Positions 27,581 through 42,000 of a stretch of DNA of 64,000 nt are shown here, piece by piece. The notes beneath the pieces were generated by a model, which worked only from the letters and a program-made list of their open reading frames with translations, was not told the origin of the DNA and did no database searches. Source of the stretch: Synanceia verrucosa (taxonomy: Eukaryota; Chordata; Actinopteri; Perciformes; Synanceiidae); NCBI GenBank assembly GCA_029721515.1, contig CM056559.1:6573001-6637000 (forward strand), written 5' to 3'. The translations under genes and the position numbers were made by a program. How positions within the stretch are numbered: the stretch's first letter is position 1; the number at the start of each line of letters is the position of its first letter.

Positions 27581-30500
27581 GTACAGAGAACTTTTCGTGT
27601 TCTCTAGTTTTGTTTTTCAACTCGCATGTTTCCTTGTTTTCCCTCTGCATCATCTCCTACTCAACATTATCTCTTCCATTCGACTTTAATTTCTGATTTA
27701 ATCCCTTTTTCCTCCTCATTTACCTCAACTAAACTCATTTAAGAAGGAGATAATGACGGTTCATACCCTGCCACCTTTGGGAGAAGCCTCTTTTCCTGGA
27801 CCAATCTGCCCACTCACAGACAAACTGGTGGGGGCTGATACCTGAAATGTAATGGAATAAAAGATGAGCTTTTGCCAGATGTAGGAAATAATTCACACAT
27901 GTATGTTGTGTTCAGGTTGAGCATGTGTTCATGTGTGTGTGAGAGCTTGGTTTGACTCGGTATGCAAAAGTGCCACATATGCTCTGAGCTGTCGACCCAC
28001 AGTCTATCAGTGGCAACTGTGCAAGAACAATGCTGCTGCACCTGCACCCACTGTGCTGACCTGCTTGTCACTTTGCTTCCTATGAGACCCGTCTGCTACC
28101 GCTGCTATTATTAGACTCCAGATGTAAAAATCTCATTTGCAGCACAGTCATATAGGCAGGCAACCTACTGTGGAGTGCACTGCAACCTGCCTCCTTGGCT
28201 GCATTCACACAAAATCACCATATTTGTTAATGTGTAGTACAGCTGTGCCATATTATAATATATATTGTAGTGCAATATAAAAATGTCTACGGTAGGATAT
28301 CACTGTCTGTTGTTTATATCAAAATTTTAACATGTAGCTACTTGGTAAGCTCTGTTGCTACGCAAACATTAATGTTACTCCAGTTGTGGTTCAATCGTAA
28401 AGCACAACTCAACGTCAAAACTGGATAATCCAAATATATCATGAGAGTTCAAAACACGTTCATTGTATGAAGCATCGACAGCACGGTGGTGTAGTGGTTA
28501 GCACTGTCGCCTCACAGCAAGAAAGTACCGGGTTCGAATCCCGGGCCCAGGGCCTTTCTGTGTGGAGTTTGTATGTTCTCCCTGTGTCTGCATGGGTTCT
28601 CTCCGGGTACGCCGGCTTCCTCCCTCCTGGGGATTAGGTTAATTGGCTAATTTAAATTGCCCATAGGTGTGAATGGTTGTCTGTCTCTATGCCCTGCGAT
28701 GAGGTTGCGACTGTGTACCCTGTCTTCCGCCCTAAGACAGCTGGGATAGGCTCCAGCCCCCCCATGACCCTACGAGGATAAGCGGTAGATAATGACTGGA
28801 TGTATGTATGAAGCATGAACATAATGGTATGAAGGCTAATGTAAGCAGAAGCAGCAACGCTACTGTGGTAGCATTTACAGCACTGGTGGCTAGGGAGTAA
28901 AGACAAGGAAAGCAGCATGGAGGAGACAGAGCAGAGTGCAATGGAAAGAGAAAATAACATGACCAGTAATGCTACATCAGAAAAAAAAATACTGTATTGT
29001 GTATATATATTTTTATCAAGCTATATAATATTAACTATTTCAACATTTTGTCCATAACACTCAGCTCTTATGTGTAGCATTTTAAAAACATTTTAACTGC
29101 AAATATTTACTGTTTTTGCTGAGACATCTGTTTTGTTTTGTTTTTAAATTTATAAGCAATGGCAGAAAAAGCACTAACTGGATCAGTGCAGCTGTATAGA
29201 AACTTCTACTCGACACTACTCGTTATCACAAATAAGTGCAGGATAGTCTTACACATCCCATTCTCTGTATTTGAAGAGATGGTATCTTTAAAAGTGAGAT
29301 GAGATTACATTGAGTGCTCCCTTCCACACTGAGGTCCCACTGTGTATAAACAGTTTAAAATGTATGCTCACTGTAATATAAAACGTGGAGAGTTATTTGT
29401 TTAAGTACTGGAGCACACCTATGGCAAGCGTGCATGTGTGTATGACCATACAAACCTCTGATCGGTTACAATTTGATATTTCTTCTTTCTTTCGAACCGG
29501 ATCATACAAACTATGAGCATTGTGTTTCCTCACTCAAAGAAAATGTGGAGCATTCCAGTTTGCTCCAGCAGCCTGAAGCCTATGGTTATAATGTGACAAA
29601 GATCCTGAATCCTCTGTTTCCTGTCGGATATCTTCACATATGTACCTATTGAATTTAATCTTGTAGAAAGTGTAATTTGCTGTCAAGACGTCTTAGTGTA
29701 GATACCACTGAATATAATCTGCTGGGATGACATGTAGAGAAGCACATGGCAGCATTTAGCACTGTGTATTGTAAAAATACAAGAGGATGCTGAGATAGTC
29801 TGGACTCGATCCCAGCATGCACTCAGTGAGAGGCATTCAGATAGTCTGGATAGATTTCCAATCCATCAGGGTCAACATATTCACAATCCTGCTTGGCAAT
29901 TTAGAGTCACAAACTCATTTTGCATGGAGGAAACCCACACACCCAGAGGGAGAACATGCAGACTTAATATAGAAAGGGCTTTGGCTGAAGATTAAAACCA
30001 GAACTCTCTTTTGTGAGAGGAAAGTGCTACTGCTATTATCAGGCTGATGCCAGAGGAAAGCCTGGGAGCCTATCCCAGAAAGGCAGGTACACCCTGGACA
30101 AGTCTCTAGTTCATCATAGGGCACATAGAGACAAACAACCATTCACACTCACATTCACGGGTAATTTAGATTAGCCAGTTGATCTTCCCCATGCATGTCT
30201 CTGGATGGTAGGAGGGATAAAATCCACACAAAAAATGCAACTCCACACAGAAAGGCACTGGTGCCTTCTTGCTACGAGTCGACAGTGCCACCCATTCCCT
30301 GTCCTATATTATTAGTATATGATTATGACAGGGAATATAGACTAAATTAGATGGCAAATGCTCATAAAAATTACCATTAAAAAAAGTACCATAAAAGTAC
30401 TGTGATGTATAACTTTAAAACCTGGGAAACTTGGAAAAGCTCTAATAATTTTCACAGCCATGTTGCACTTGGCTTGTAACATTACTGCTGAACGAATTAC

Positions 30501-33500
30501 ATCACATCAGTAGGGAAATAAGGAAGCATGCAAATTTACTAATTGGTTTAGCCCACCTGATGATGGCAGACAACTGTGAAAAATTCAGTTGTTGCCAGTT
30601 TTTCTTGTCAGGCTTGTTGACCATTCACACCCTTGCCAAGCAGATACATTTAAATGCATGACAAGCAGCACTAATGGAGCTTATGAGAGCTTGTTGTTCG
30701 TCTTAAATGGGCCTGATTGCGCTCCACGTATCGGCATAGTGAAGCATCATAGAGTCATTTTTGCCACAGCTTCCTTTATGTTTGCAGATTAGCAGTGAAG
30801 CTGAACAGTAACATTTCCCCTTCATTCTCCATTCAGTCTTGCCCTTGAGCTAGACATTTACTTTCTGGTACAATACAGATGGAGTGGGAGACATGAAAAT
30901 GTAAGCCTTTGAGAACGTAAGACTAAACATATTGTCAACTGATCATAGTGCTTTTCCATACTGGAAAAATAAATATTGTTGACTGCCTTTACGTTACATT
31001 AATTCAATTGATGTTTTTTATTTGTTTTCCTGCAACAGTTAATCTAATTTAAAAAATTATCAACAATCCAGGTATAAAAAGGTTTGCGTGCATTGAGGGG
31101 AGTTTGTTGTGGTGGCTTTCATTACAAAGGGTTCATTTTGTGCCAGTGCACCAAAATATTTAAGCTCTCTGGTCCATTTTATCAGAACATGTCTGATTTG
31201 TCATTATGACTGACAATTGAACCTACAGCTATACAGCTAATGTTGATGGTTAGAGTGAAACAAACCATTACTAGCATTTACACATATTCAGTATGTAATT
31301 AAAAAAACGAACACATTACAAAGGATCAAATATATAGTACAGCTTTTATTTCACATCAGCATCCTTCACTGTCCTGCATCAAAGTAAAACTTTAAACTGA
31401 TATGAAACTCAGGAATATCTGACTCAAAACAGTTAAAGTTGTGGACTGAGAATATATTTGACACCTTCAGTGTACATAAATTTCTTGAAGTATTCTTGCA
31501 AATAATTCACTCAGTCCACTTTCCCTGAGTAAATAAAGAAGCGAAACATCTGCTGTTAGCAGAAACCTCCTCCCACCACCATACCCACACTCCTACTCCT
31601 TCAAACATACAACTGGAAATTTGCATGAATAAAAAAAAATGAAAAAAAAAAAAAACAGAAAATGTAGATGCAGTAAAATACACCACCTTATTGTTCACTC
31701 AATCTAAAAATAAGACAGTAATGAAATCCTACCAGAAGCATGCTGTAGTTGACCAGGCAGTTTTTGAATATACTCTTATTCTAAGAATCATTTAATACTG
31801 CTGTGCTTTTTAAAGAGTAAAGCTGCATGTCAGAAAATTACCTGCAACTTCCCACTCCTCAAAATACGGCAAACCTTAAGTCAACAGTTACTGTTGCCCT
31901 CAACAAAGACAGCGCTCGATCGAAGGATATATTGTGTATATATAAATTAGCGGTGTCCTGATCTGATATTGAGATCAGATATTAGAAAAAAATAAAAAAA
32001 TATATATATATATTAACTAAAATCTCCACTATAAGCACTCCAATACAAGCAGTCCATTACGGGCTTTATTATATTCAGTCGTAGAATATGCTTACGTTTA
32101 AGTTAAACAAGTGGTTATTTTGCACTTTAAAATATATATATATATATATATTTTCATTTTTATTGGATTAATTGAGGTTAATTTTCATGGTCAATTTTCA
32201 AAGATTATATACATATATATGTGTGTATATATATATATATATACACACATATATATGTATATAATCTTTGAAAATGAAAATATATATATATATATATATT
32301 TTCATTTTTATTGGATTAATTGAGGTTAATTTTCATGGTCAATTTTCAAAGATTATATACATATATATGTGTGTGTATATATATATACACACACATATAT
32401 GTGTGTGTATATATATACACACACATATATGTGTGTGTATATATATGTGTGTGTATTTCTATGTATATATATATAACTATATATATGTATATATATTCAT
32501 ATATACATGTATATATACATATATACATATGTATGTATCTACGTACATATATATATACACACATACATATATACAACTTGTATTTTCAACTGCATTTGTC
32601 AGTGAACTATGTAGAATATCATAATAATCTATCGTATTGTGACTCAAGTATCGCGATACAGGTATGTATCATATCGTGAAATCCATGCCAATACCCACCC
32701 CTATTCCCGAGGAAGAGTAGCCAGTATTCTGCATCAGCTAATGGGGATCCGAATAAAATCCTAAATCCCAATCAGTTGAACAGAATGAGATGAGATCGAT
32801 CTAAAACCTACCAGCTCATTTAACCTGTTGATACAATCAGCTGCTATGCACACATACTGGTGCACAGTAGGTGTACGTATGTACTTTGCACACACACAGC
32901 AGCACAATTGTTTTTTCTAACAAAGATTCAGATCAGTTGGCCATTTCTCACACACATTGAGCTGTATGCTAAAGAGCTAATTAACAAGGGCTGTTATGGA
33001 GTTCACAAGCTTCTCTAACATCTTAATTAGATCTTAATGACCTTTCAGTCGGAATGAGTGAACTGAGTACCCTGAGATGAGGCAAACCAGCACTGATATA
33101 CTGAAGGAAACAGGAAAGTGACTGACACCAGGCGGGGGCAAGCAGTAAGGGAGAGAAGGAGCGATAGTTGAGTATTTGGAGATAGGAATAAATGGAAATG
33201 AGGACACTTGTGCTCTATATGTATCCTACAGTCATATGATACGTCTTGTGTGAGACGGCATGTTTTAGAAATAGGATTTGATTAACACTGATGCACTATT
33301 CATTCGGCTGTTCACTCTCTAACATCCTTTCATTCCTCTTCCCTCTTTTCCTCTCTCCCAGTGGGATATGGGGCTATATGTTGCCCAGTAATTACTCTGC
33401 CAATGTCCTGGTAGCATCACATGTCCCTTATGGGCCTCTTAATCAGATTCACATTTATTACTATGAAATTTCAGCATACTTACATTAGAAATAACTAGAT

Positions 33501-36500
33501 GTGCACTGCCTTCTCCATAGAGATAATGTTATAATGACATTTCTGGCAGATAAATAGATGATTAGATTCACTGTTTGTCAGCAGTGCTGCTGTTTAGCTT
33601 TGTAGACAAATCTTGCATGATCTGCAGTGGATTGTCAGGAATATTCTCTCTATTTTTCTGGTGGGCAGGCTGTGTATTTTTAGCTGAAAGGTTGAGGCAC
33701 GTTTATGCAACTCCAAACAAAGTCAGTGGACTGCGGTGAAAGAACAATGGGCTGCAGTGAATGAGCCAACTAGTGCACGAGTCCGCAGACCTCAAACTAC
33801 CCGTGTGATTATATCATGTTAGTAACTCATAATTGCATTCCTGCTGGCAGCCGCATATGCACGTGTATGCAGTACAAAGAGGCACAGACAACATCAAAAC
33901 ATTGATAAAAGAGAGGGTAATTGATTCAAATCTTTGAAGGCAAATATTTATTTACCAGATTAGTTGCTCTGTCTATGTTTTCCTGTGCTCAGCTGGACTG
34001 CACTGCCCTTCACTTGAGAGCAGCCATTAGAGGAGAAGAGACAAGGATAGAAAGAAAGCGAGAGCGAAAGAAACAACATAGGAAACTAGGGGACAATGAT
34101 GAGGAGCCCGCAGAGAGTGCAGACCAGAGATTAGATCAGAGAAAATGAGGGAGGAAAGGCCAAATAGAAACTTTGTCTGAAGCCCCTTGCGAGGAGCAGA
34201 GGGATAAACTGGCAGAGGAGATGTGGGTTGAAAGATTGGGCAGCAGGAGACGCATTCCTAAAAGTCTGTCTGATGCTACAGATGCTGTTCTGTGTGCAGC
34301 CATGTCTGTTTACCATTCCCTCCTCTCGTCGAGCCCTCTGTCTCATCTCTCCTCTACCCCTTCTGTCTAGCCTAAATCTGTCAGAATACAGCCACAAATA
34401 CCTGGCAACAACCAGCGCTTAGAACCACCCCCTCATCTACCCATTTTTCCTCCCCAATAGTGCCTCAAGCTTCTGTTCATTTGCACTTCATCCCTGTTAC
34501 TCAGCCTTTATTCATTTCACTTAGCCCTTAAAGGTTTACTTAGCATTTTATTTGCCCATAAAGGGCGGTAACATACAGAGTTTTTCTGTTGTGCGATCAG
34601 CAACTCATTCTAACTGATCCGGAGCTACAGATGTCTGTGTAATTTGGTGGTTTTTCTTTCAAGAAGGTTATGACTTTATTTTTTCTATTACAGGTGCAAA
34701 GTGGAACATTAGCCCCACATGGCCTGTGAAACACTCTTGCAACCTACTTGTGACATAAAGCATCTAGTCTGACTGGTTTATTCTAATGCTGCGATGCTCC
34801 TGTTCCCAGGCAGATGTGCTGTAAATCCAGGCCACAGATAGACAAGCCAAGGCTCCCACAAACTCTAATCTGCTTATGTGTAGCAGCCCTAGTCCTCTTC
34901 TCCTACTGCTTCTTCCTTTTGTGTAGCCTCCTTTCTGCGGCCAGGCTGACTGATGACCTATTAACCCTCGTCTGGCAGAGCTTTAACTACCGGACAGCTT
35001 GTGCCTCACTCGGGCCTTTGGCTGCCGGTCATGAGGAGCAAAAGAATAACAGTGTGTCACCCTGATAAGCTCTGAGTCAGTCATTGACTGACAAAGCTGT
35101 CAGATACTATATAGTGAACTCTTATCTGTAGCAAGTGGATAGGGAATTGATCTTATTCAGCTTTCTCGTGATCACACTGTGCCTGGCATGCTCTCAGTAT
35201 TGATCAATATGGGAAGGAAAAACAGGATGTGCATATGGTCTGAGACTGCACTGATTAGTCTTTGTTGTGTATGTGCCTCCCAGGTTCACAGAGGCAGATA
35301 CCATTGTGATGGGGGATGTGACATACGGGGCCTGCTGCGTTGACGACTTCACCGCCCGGGCCCTGGGAGCCGATTTCATGGTCCACTATGGCCACAGTTG
35401 TCTCAGTGAGTGTCTTTCTCTGTCTGTTTGCATGTTCATCTGTCTCCCCGTCGCTTTACATGCATAATTGCAGCATACAGGAGAAGCGGGAAAGCATCAA
35501 AGACTCCCACCTCCTGAGTGTGGGCTGCAGAGACAGACAGACAGACGAGATCGATCAACGGAAAACCTAACTAGTTAGTGCAGCGCGTCCAACACTAGTA
35601 TAGAAGGCATATCAGACCTTTGGAGCCTGCACGTCACATTTACCCAGCAGATCAATGGGGAACATGCATTAGTGCTGTCCTTTGAAAACCTCAAGCAGCT
35701 CTTGAGGACCTTCACCCTCGCCCCCACTGTCTGTCTCTTGCAGAACATGGGAGGAAATGCTAAATCAATAGTTTTGATATATCCCTGCCAGAACAAGCTC
35801 TCCTCTCCCAAATACCAGAAATGACCAACAGAATGTTAATATACCAAAATACTCTCATCTCTCTGTTGGTTTGTTTTTGTGCGTGTACTTTCGTTATTTT
35901 ATATTCCTGGAAGACAGATTATGTAATTGCATGCATGTATGTTTACAAAAGAGTTAAAGATGTGTACACGTTCTCTTTTAAACTCAGGAGAAGGGCAAAG
36001 ATAAAAGGCACCAAAGATCAATTTGTTGTGGGATGTGAACTTAGATCAAATATTAATTGAAGGAAGAGATTTCCAAAGAATTTTTCAGGGATTCTGTGTG
36101 TGAAGGTGCCAGTGTTTGTGTTGCCGACCTTCATCACTCAATCGTGAGGACATCATGTGCACTCTTGCCCAACATGTCAGGCACCCGTGGGAGATTAAAG
36201 ACACTGACACTGACTGTTTCTCCTGCACCCCTTTCATTTCCTCTGCACTATCTGCTTTTGTGAATATTGCTGCCATCTCATCTTTTGTCATCATGAAGCT
36301 CCTCCATCTAGCGCAGAGCAACATGGTCAGCGTCATGAAAACATGTTTTGCAGGTTTAAAAGTTATAATAATATTTGCTGATATGAGGGATGGGTATTTC
36401 ATTAAAACTTTCTGCGTTTAAACAACATTTTTTCTGACTAGTCTGAACAAAAAAAACACCAAGATAATAAGGCAGTTAGCAAGAGAGCGAGGAAGCAAAA

Positions 36501-39017
36501 TAACGAACTTAAAAATGGAAAAAAGGAGGGTCAGGTCAGCTGCCATAGCTGTTGGAATTACTGGACCTTCTTCCATCTCTCATTTTGGAAGACCTCTGAG
36601 CAGCACAACTTCAGTTTTAGCGAGTATTACTACTGAGGTGCACCAGCGTGAAGATTGGGTTTAATAGCAGGTCAGTTTATAGTTCCTTTATATCTTTTCA
36701 AGCAGCATCTCAGGTTTCTGACTAATGATTACAACAGAATGACAGAGCTCCAGACATCACATGATTCCATTTGTTTAGGCCTCCATATTGACAGTTTACT
36801 TACTACTCCTCTCTTAACATGAATCATATTACTAGAAATCACACAATGCTCTGTTCACTGCTGTAATCACAAGAACAGACATTACAAACAGCACACCTGC
36901 AAACATGCATTGAGTTTTATTTGAAGGAAGACTGAACGGGGAAGCAACGGGAAGCAAAATCCATAATACCCTGGTCTAACGTGCGTTTAATGAAAGTACA
37001 ACCATTCTGAATTATAATAATGCATTGTACTTATATAGTGCTTTTCATGACGCTCAAAGTCGCTTTACAGTATAGATACATTATTCATTCACTCCTCATT
37101 CACACTTGGTGGTGAGCTACATGTGTAGCTACAGCTATGCATTCTTGCCCAAGGTGGCTGGGGGTGCGGGATTCGAACCGCCAATCCTCCGATCATTGGG
37201 CAACCTGAGCCACTGCCCCCCCGACTTGTAATAAAAGCATGTAAATGAGATATGAAGTGTAGGCAACATTGGATTCAGTACCTGATGTGAAGTGGTCGTA
37301 CATAACTGGAATCCGCTGCCTGCAGGTTCCCGTCCCTCTGTTTTCTTATGATCACTTCTTGCTCGTTTTATGGCAGTTATCATCTTTGTCTTCGTTCAGG
37401 TTCTTTTGGAATCCTGTAAAAAGATCTTCCCTTTGCTCATCCTTGGCTGTTCTATCCACCATATCTCCGAGAAATTTTTACAGACGCAAAATCACGGGCA
37501 GTAATTTGAACAGTGCGCCTTCCTGTCAATATGGCGGTGTTTTGATTTTTACTATTACATGCTGAGATTGTGCGACGTCAACTGCCTGAGCTCTATAGAA
37601 GCAGCAAGTTGAACATAAATTAGTTTAGGCACCAACTTATTCATAATGTTGTCTATGAGCAAGATATAGAATGGAACCTGTTAGTACATACTGATTTGAA
37701 AAAAAAGTTTTCTAAATAAGCCAGTATTTGTTTTCGATTGGGTGCTAATAAGCAGCTGTGCTATGTTGTGTGCCTTATAGCTATAACACACAGAGGGATA
37801 AAACCACTGATGGGGCAAGTGAGTCCTGTCCATCTCATTGACTCTCTCTAATTGAGGCGCCTAAGTGCTCTCAGGCTACCATGCTCATGTGAACACAGAT
37901 CGATGTCACTTTCCTTTGCCCTTTATGTTTTGGGAGTGCCCATAAACAATCAGCACAGCTGTTAGTTTCAGTCTGCATTTTTACTCAACTCCTCCTCCAC
38001 TTCTTTTTACTCTCATGACATATTTAATACCTCAGTTTCTCACTCAACACGTGGCATGCAGCAAAGCCCAGCCATTACCTTCCCTTCCCTCTGATGAAAT
38101 GGGAGACCATTCATCACACCACTTGCTCGTTAATTGACAACCCCCAACCCCTAAACACGCATGCACACAGTATCCTATAACTTTTTCCTTTCCCATCTTC
38201 CATGTCCTATCTTTTGGAATTTATACGGTACATTATTAAACCGTACTCCCCCAGCTCCAAATTGAATTTCAGTGTTTTCCCGCCTACTTTGAATGGAATT
38301 TCCCATTTCTTCCTCCATCCCATCTGCCTTCAATCCTTTGTAAGACATGTATCTCACAGATCTTCTTCATCTGTATTCGCCCTCTATTTTTCCTGCCTCC
38401 TTGTCATGCTTTGCTCCATGCTTACTTTCTCTCTCAGTGATCTAGGCCATCAAGAGAACTGCACTACTTGCTCATAAAACATTTGCACCATAATGGGCCG
38501 TTTATTAAATTGTAACAAAAAACCTCCCCTTACTCCTGATCTACAGATTAAATGTAACACAAGAGGAAGAATAACTATCAGATAGATAGAAACTTTATTA
38601 ATCGTGAGGAAAATTCCAGCAACCCGCAGCAAGTGAAAAACACAGACATAGAGCACACAGATTATCAAAAACTCAAACAAAACAAAACTATAGCAATATT
38701 GTGTGCAAATATACCAAAATGAGGATCATCACAAACAATAATTCTTCCTTCTTATCTGAGCCCTTTCCCCCTGTTTCCTTGTACTCTCCCCCTCTTTTCC
38801 AGCACTAACTCAGCACGTTTCTCCCTGGCCCGGGTGCGTAGTAAATGGCCTGTGAAATTAATGGCTCTAATAGTAATCGCATGTGTCCTTCTCCTTCCTT
38901 AAATAATTGAGGTCTTTGCATCAGTTCCTGTGTATGCTGGAGATTCATGCTGAATGAGCTTCAGTTATATCACACAGGCACACTGAGATACATATATATA
39001 TATATATATATATATAG

Positions 39018-39048
<31 letters not shown>

Positions 39049-42000
39049 CATGTACTGCGTTCCCATATGTGCTGCGTGTTAATGCTTGAGCCACCATCAA
39101 TAGTGTATATACCGCAGGCTTACCTGACATAACAGAGTGAATTATTCATCTATCTTCCTCTTGTCTTTCGTCTCCCTGCAGTCCCCATTGACTCCACAGC
39201 AGGTATTAAGATGCTCTATGTGTTTGTGGATATCCAGATGGACAATGCACACTTCCTGGACACGGTCAAGTTCAACTTCCCTCCTCCACACTCTCTGGCA
39301 CTCGTCAGCACTATTCAGTTTGTGGCAGCGCTGCAGGTGATTAAGCAAAGGTTCTGTCTGATTGTGTCTTTCTTTATTTGTTTGTTTAGCACAAACTATA
39401 TTACAAATCTGCGTAAAAAGGAAACAAAGCTGCTCCATTTTCCTGAATGTTCACTTTATTTTCTGTTTAACCCAAGTATTTTTGTGAGTACAGTATAGCA
39501 TCACACAAACACACATAATTCTGTGCATTTGTACAGTATATTTGAGCTGCTTCCTGGCTTTTATGAACAAGCTCACACTTCACAGTTAAGTTCAGTTCAA
39601 GTGTGGGTTTGAGAAATCCGGCAGGAGTTATTTTGGATTTGAAAGGTGGAATGAACTCGGGCGGCCTCTCGCTTCAGCGTCGTGCTCAGCTCTGCTCTTT
39701 ACATAAGCTGTGGCAGAGCAGCTCCAGCTATAGTGTTAAGCCTCTGTGTTCTATAATGCATTCTGCTTTCATTTGCTTTGTTGAACCAACACCACTTTGG
39801 ACCTTCACTGAAGTAACCACTGTTGTATTTACACCACGCTCGGCCCATGTGGGATATATTTTCTGGTGGGGTGTTTGAGTGCATCCAAGCGTGTGTGACT
39901 GTGCATATGTGTTTGTGTTGGTAGTTGTGTATTGTATGCATGTGTGCCTCCACCTCACTCTTGTATTACGGTGTGTAGGCTTGTTGAGGTCACAGAATCA
40001 GCAGAGAAGCCTCTGAGTTCAACCTTAATTTATGGATGAATTTTGACGAAATTTTCAAAACCCGTCCATAACTTTTTGAGTTACTCAAACCGACAAACCA
40101 ACAAACAAACAAACAAGCCCCAGTGAAAACATAAGCTAGCTTTAAATAAAAAGTCGCTGCCGCCTTGGTGGAGGTCTGCGCTCTCTGAGTGCTTTTCTAC
40201 TTTATTTTGCATTACTCATAACAGTGCAGGTACAAGTAAAAGTGTGAGTATTTATCCAATGAATGACACACGTTTTTACACAAATCCCCCCCCAACACAT
40301 ACACGCTCATTCTTTCTCTTATAATCATAACTTAAAATTTAAATAACAAAAAAAATTGTATTACATTTATTTAATATAAATATAAAAATAAAAAGGTAAA
40401 CTGTGAGATAATGAAAAAGGAGGAGCCATCAAATGTAGAAAAGTGTTAAGTAGCCATATTTAGCATGTCAAATTTTCTCACTTTTTCATTTTTTCACAAA
40501 TACAGACAATCATTGGCAATAGGCTTTGATCATCAGCTACTCTGGACTCATTTCAAGCTTGACGCATCAAGATGTTTATGCTGATGATGTTTATGCTGAA
40601 GCTAGAAATGGAGAAAAAATAGGCAGTGACAGAGTACAGTAAAAATAAAAAAAACAACATAACTTAAATAACTATTGTCAAAACAATAACAAATTTCTTC
40701 CAGTATTAATAGAGTACTGTACATAAGAACATATTAGCCAACTGAATAAGACAAATAAATGGAAGCACTAAGGACTGACCTTGTAGAAATGCACAATAAC
40801 AATACTAATGTATGTCAAATATGTTATACTCAGTGCGATAAAGACAAATGTGGCTATATTTGTGCACATATTTAGCATATTGTATTTTATTTCCCTGCAT
40901 TGGATGACTTCCCTCCTTTTTTATTTATCATCATGGATGAGGAACAAGAACAAATATGACTTGCTAGTTTTTGTTTTGTTTGAATGATATGTACAATCAT
41001 CCAAGAGTTCCTTAAAGATGAAACCTGATAGCGCCGTTCCTAGGGCTACCCTAAAATCACTTAAACATGTGCCTCTGCCTTCCTCCATGCTGCAGGCTGT
41101 AAGTGCAGCCCTCAAACCGGAGTATGACGTGCTGGTCCCACAGTGTCGACCTCTGTCACCAGGAGAAATTTTGGGCTGCACCTCGCCTCGCTTGGACCGA
41201 GATGTCAATGCCATAATGTAAGAAACCCTCCGTCCTGCTGTCTCTTGCCTCACAGTTTCAGCCCAGGTCCTGTTCTTTCTTCCTGTTAGTTAGCAGAGAT
41301 ATCCAGATAACCAGAGACACCCAGCCTTGACTCATCCAGAATCCCCCTCCCCCAGGTGCCATAATTACCACTGCCATTGCCATGCCCACCCATGCGACAT
41401 GAGGAACAAGTAATCAGTATGACATCACACCAGTCACACTAGACGTAGCTACGGGTGACAACTAGCTGTGTCTCAGGCTTATATCCTGCCAAAAACAGCC
41501 AGATGCTGATCCAGAGCGGCAAGGCTAAAAATACCTCTGTGCTGTGCAAAGCATTGAATTGTGTGAAGCCAGACAGACTCTGCCACTTCTGTCTGTTTCA
41601 AACCAGTCACACACAGTGAGAACTGTTTGTGCAACATGTTACCCTTTGTTTGCACATTTGTTTTAACTTTTTTAACTTCTTATTTCCTCTAAATTGGGTC
41701 AAAGATGATGCTTGCTAAAAGACCAACACTGAGCATGTGAGATGTGTCAAAGTGATGCTCATCCTCCTGCACTGCAGAGAGGAGAGTGCTCTGGCAAAGC
41801 AGCATGTTCAAGCAGCAAACAACACCTCCACAGCCACTTTGTGTCTGTGCATCTCATGCAGCCCTACGATATAGCGTGAATGCTAAGCTTTGTGGTGCAT
41901 GATGCGCTGAAGTAATTCCCCTGCTGCAATGATGCCTTGGTGCACCACCTGGTATGTCTGATGCACACATAGCTACCTCGCTGTGTATAAGATTAAAATG

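Larger units (their letters stand above)
28238..29040. mobile_element. Element family D, copy 2 (interrupted by SINE)
   Basis: In reverse orientation to 18360-18929. Shared blocks include ATGAGAGTTCAAAACA near 28441, ATAATGGTATGAAGGCTA near 28821 and the A-rich end near 28980. It is split at 28475/28805 by a SINE. Ends are approximate. Confidence 0.65.
16375..35283 (+). other. dph1 intron 3 (18.9 kb)
   Basis: The largest intron, joining Arg89 to Phe90 in the correct phase. It holds two members of repeat family D (18360-18929 and about 28238-29040), a SINE (28476-28804), two old minus-strand LINE/SINE-tail copies (29790-30300), an hAT element (25744-26371) and the AT/GT palindromic block (32130-32580). 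Outside these I see no exons; short open frames near 20.0, 21.3, 23.1 and 24.5 kb show no family motifs. Confidence 0.9.
35406..39181 (+). other. dph1 intron 4
   Basis: 3.8 kb. Holds a minus-strand tRNA-like SINE (about 37015-37223), a LINE tail (38576-38690) and a TA repeat (38992-39044). Nothing else recognised; the open frames at 35.8-36.4 kb carry no known motif. Confidence 0.9.

Noticed and set aside
28485..28541. tRNA gene
   Set aside because: A and B boxes belong to a SINE with target duplications and a SINE tail; no tRNA cloverleaf end is present.
32111..32679. Overlapping 70-119 codon Tyr/Ile-rich frames
   Set aside because: Direct translation of TA/TG microsatellites.
40921..41253. 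110-codon minus-strand frame
   Set aside because: Antisense shadow of dph1 exon 6, which has family motifs and correct splice sites on the plus strand.
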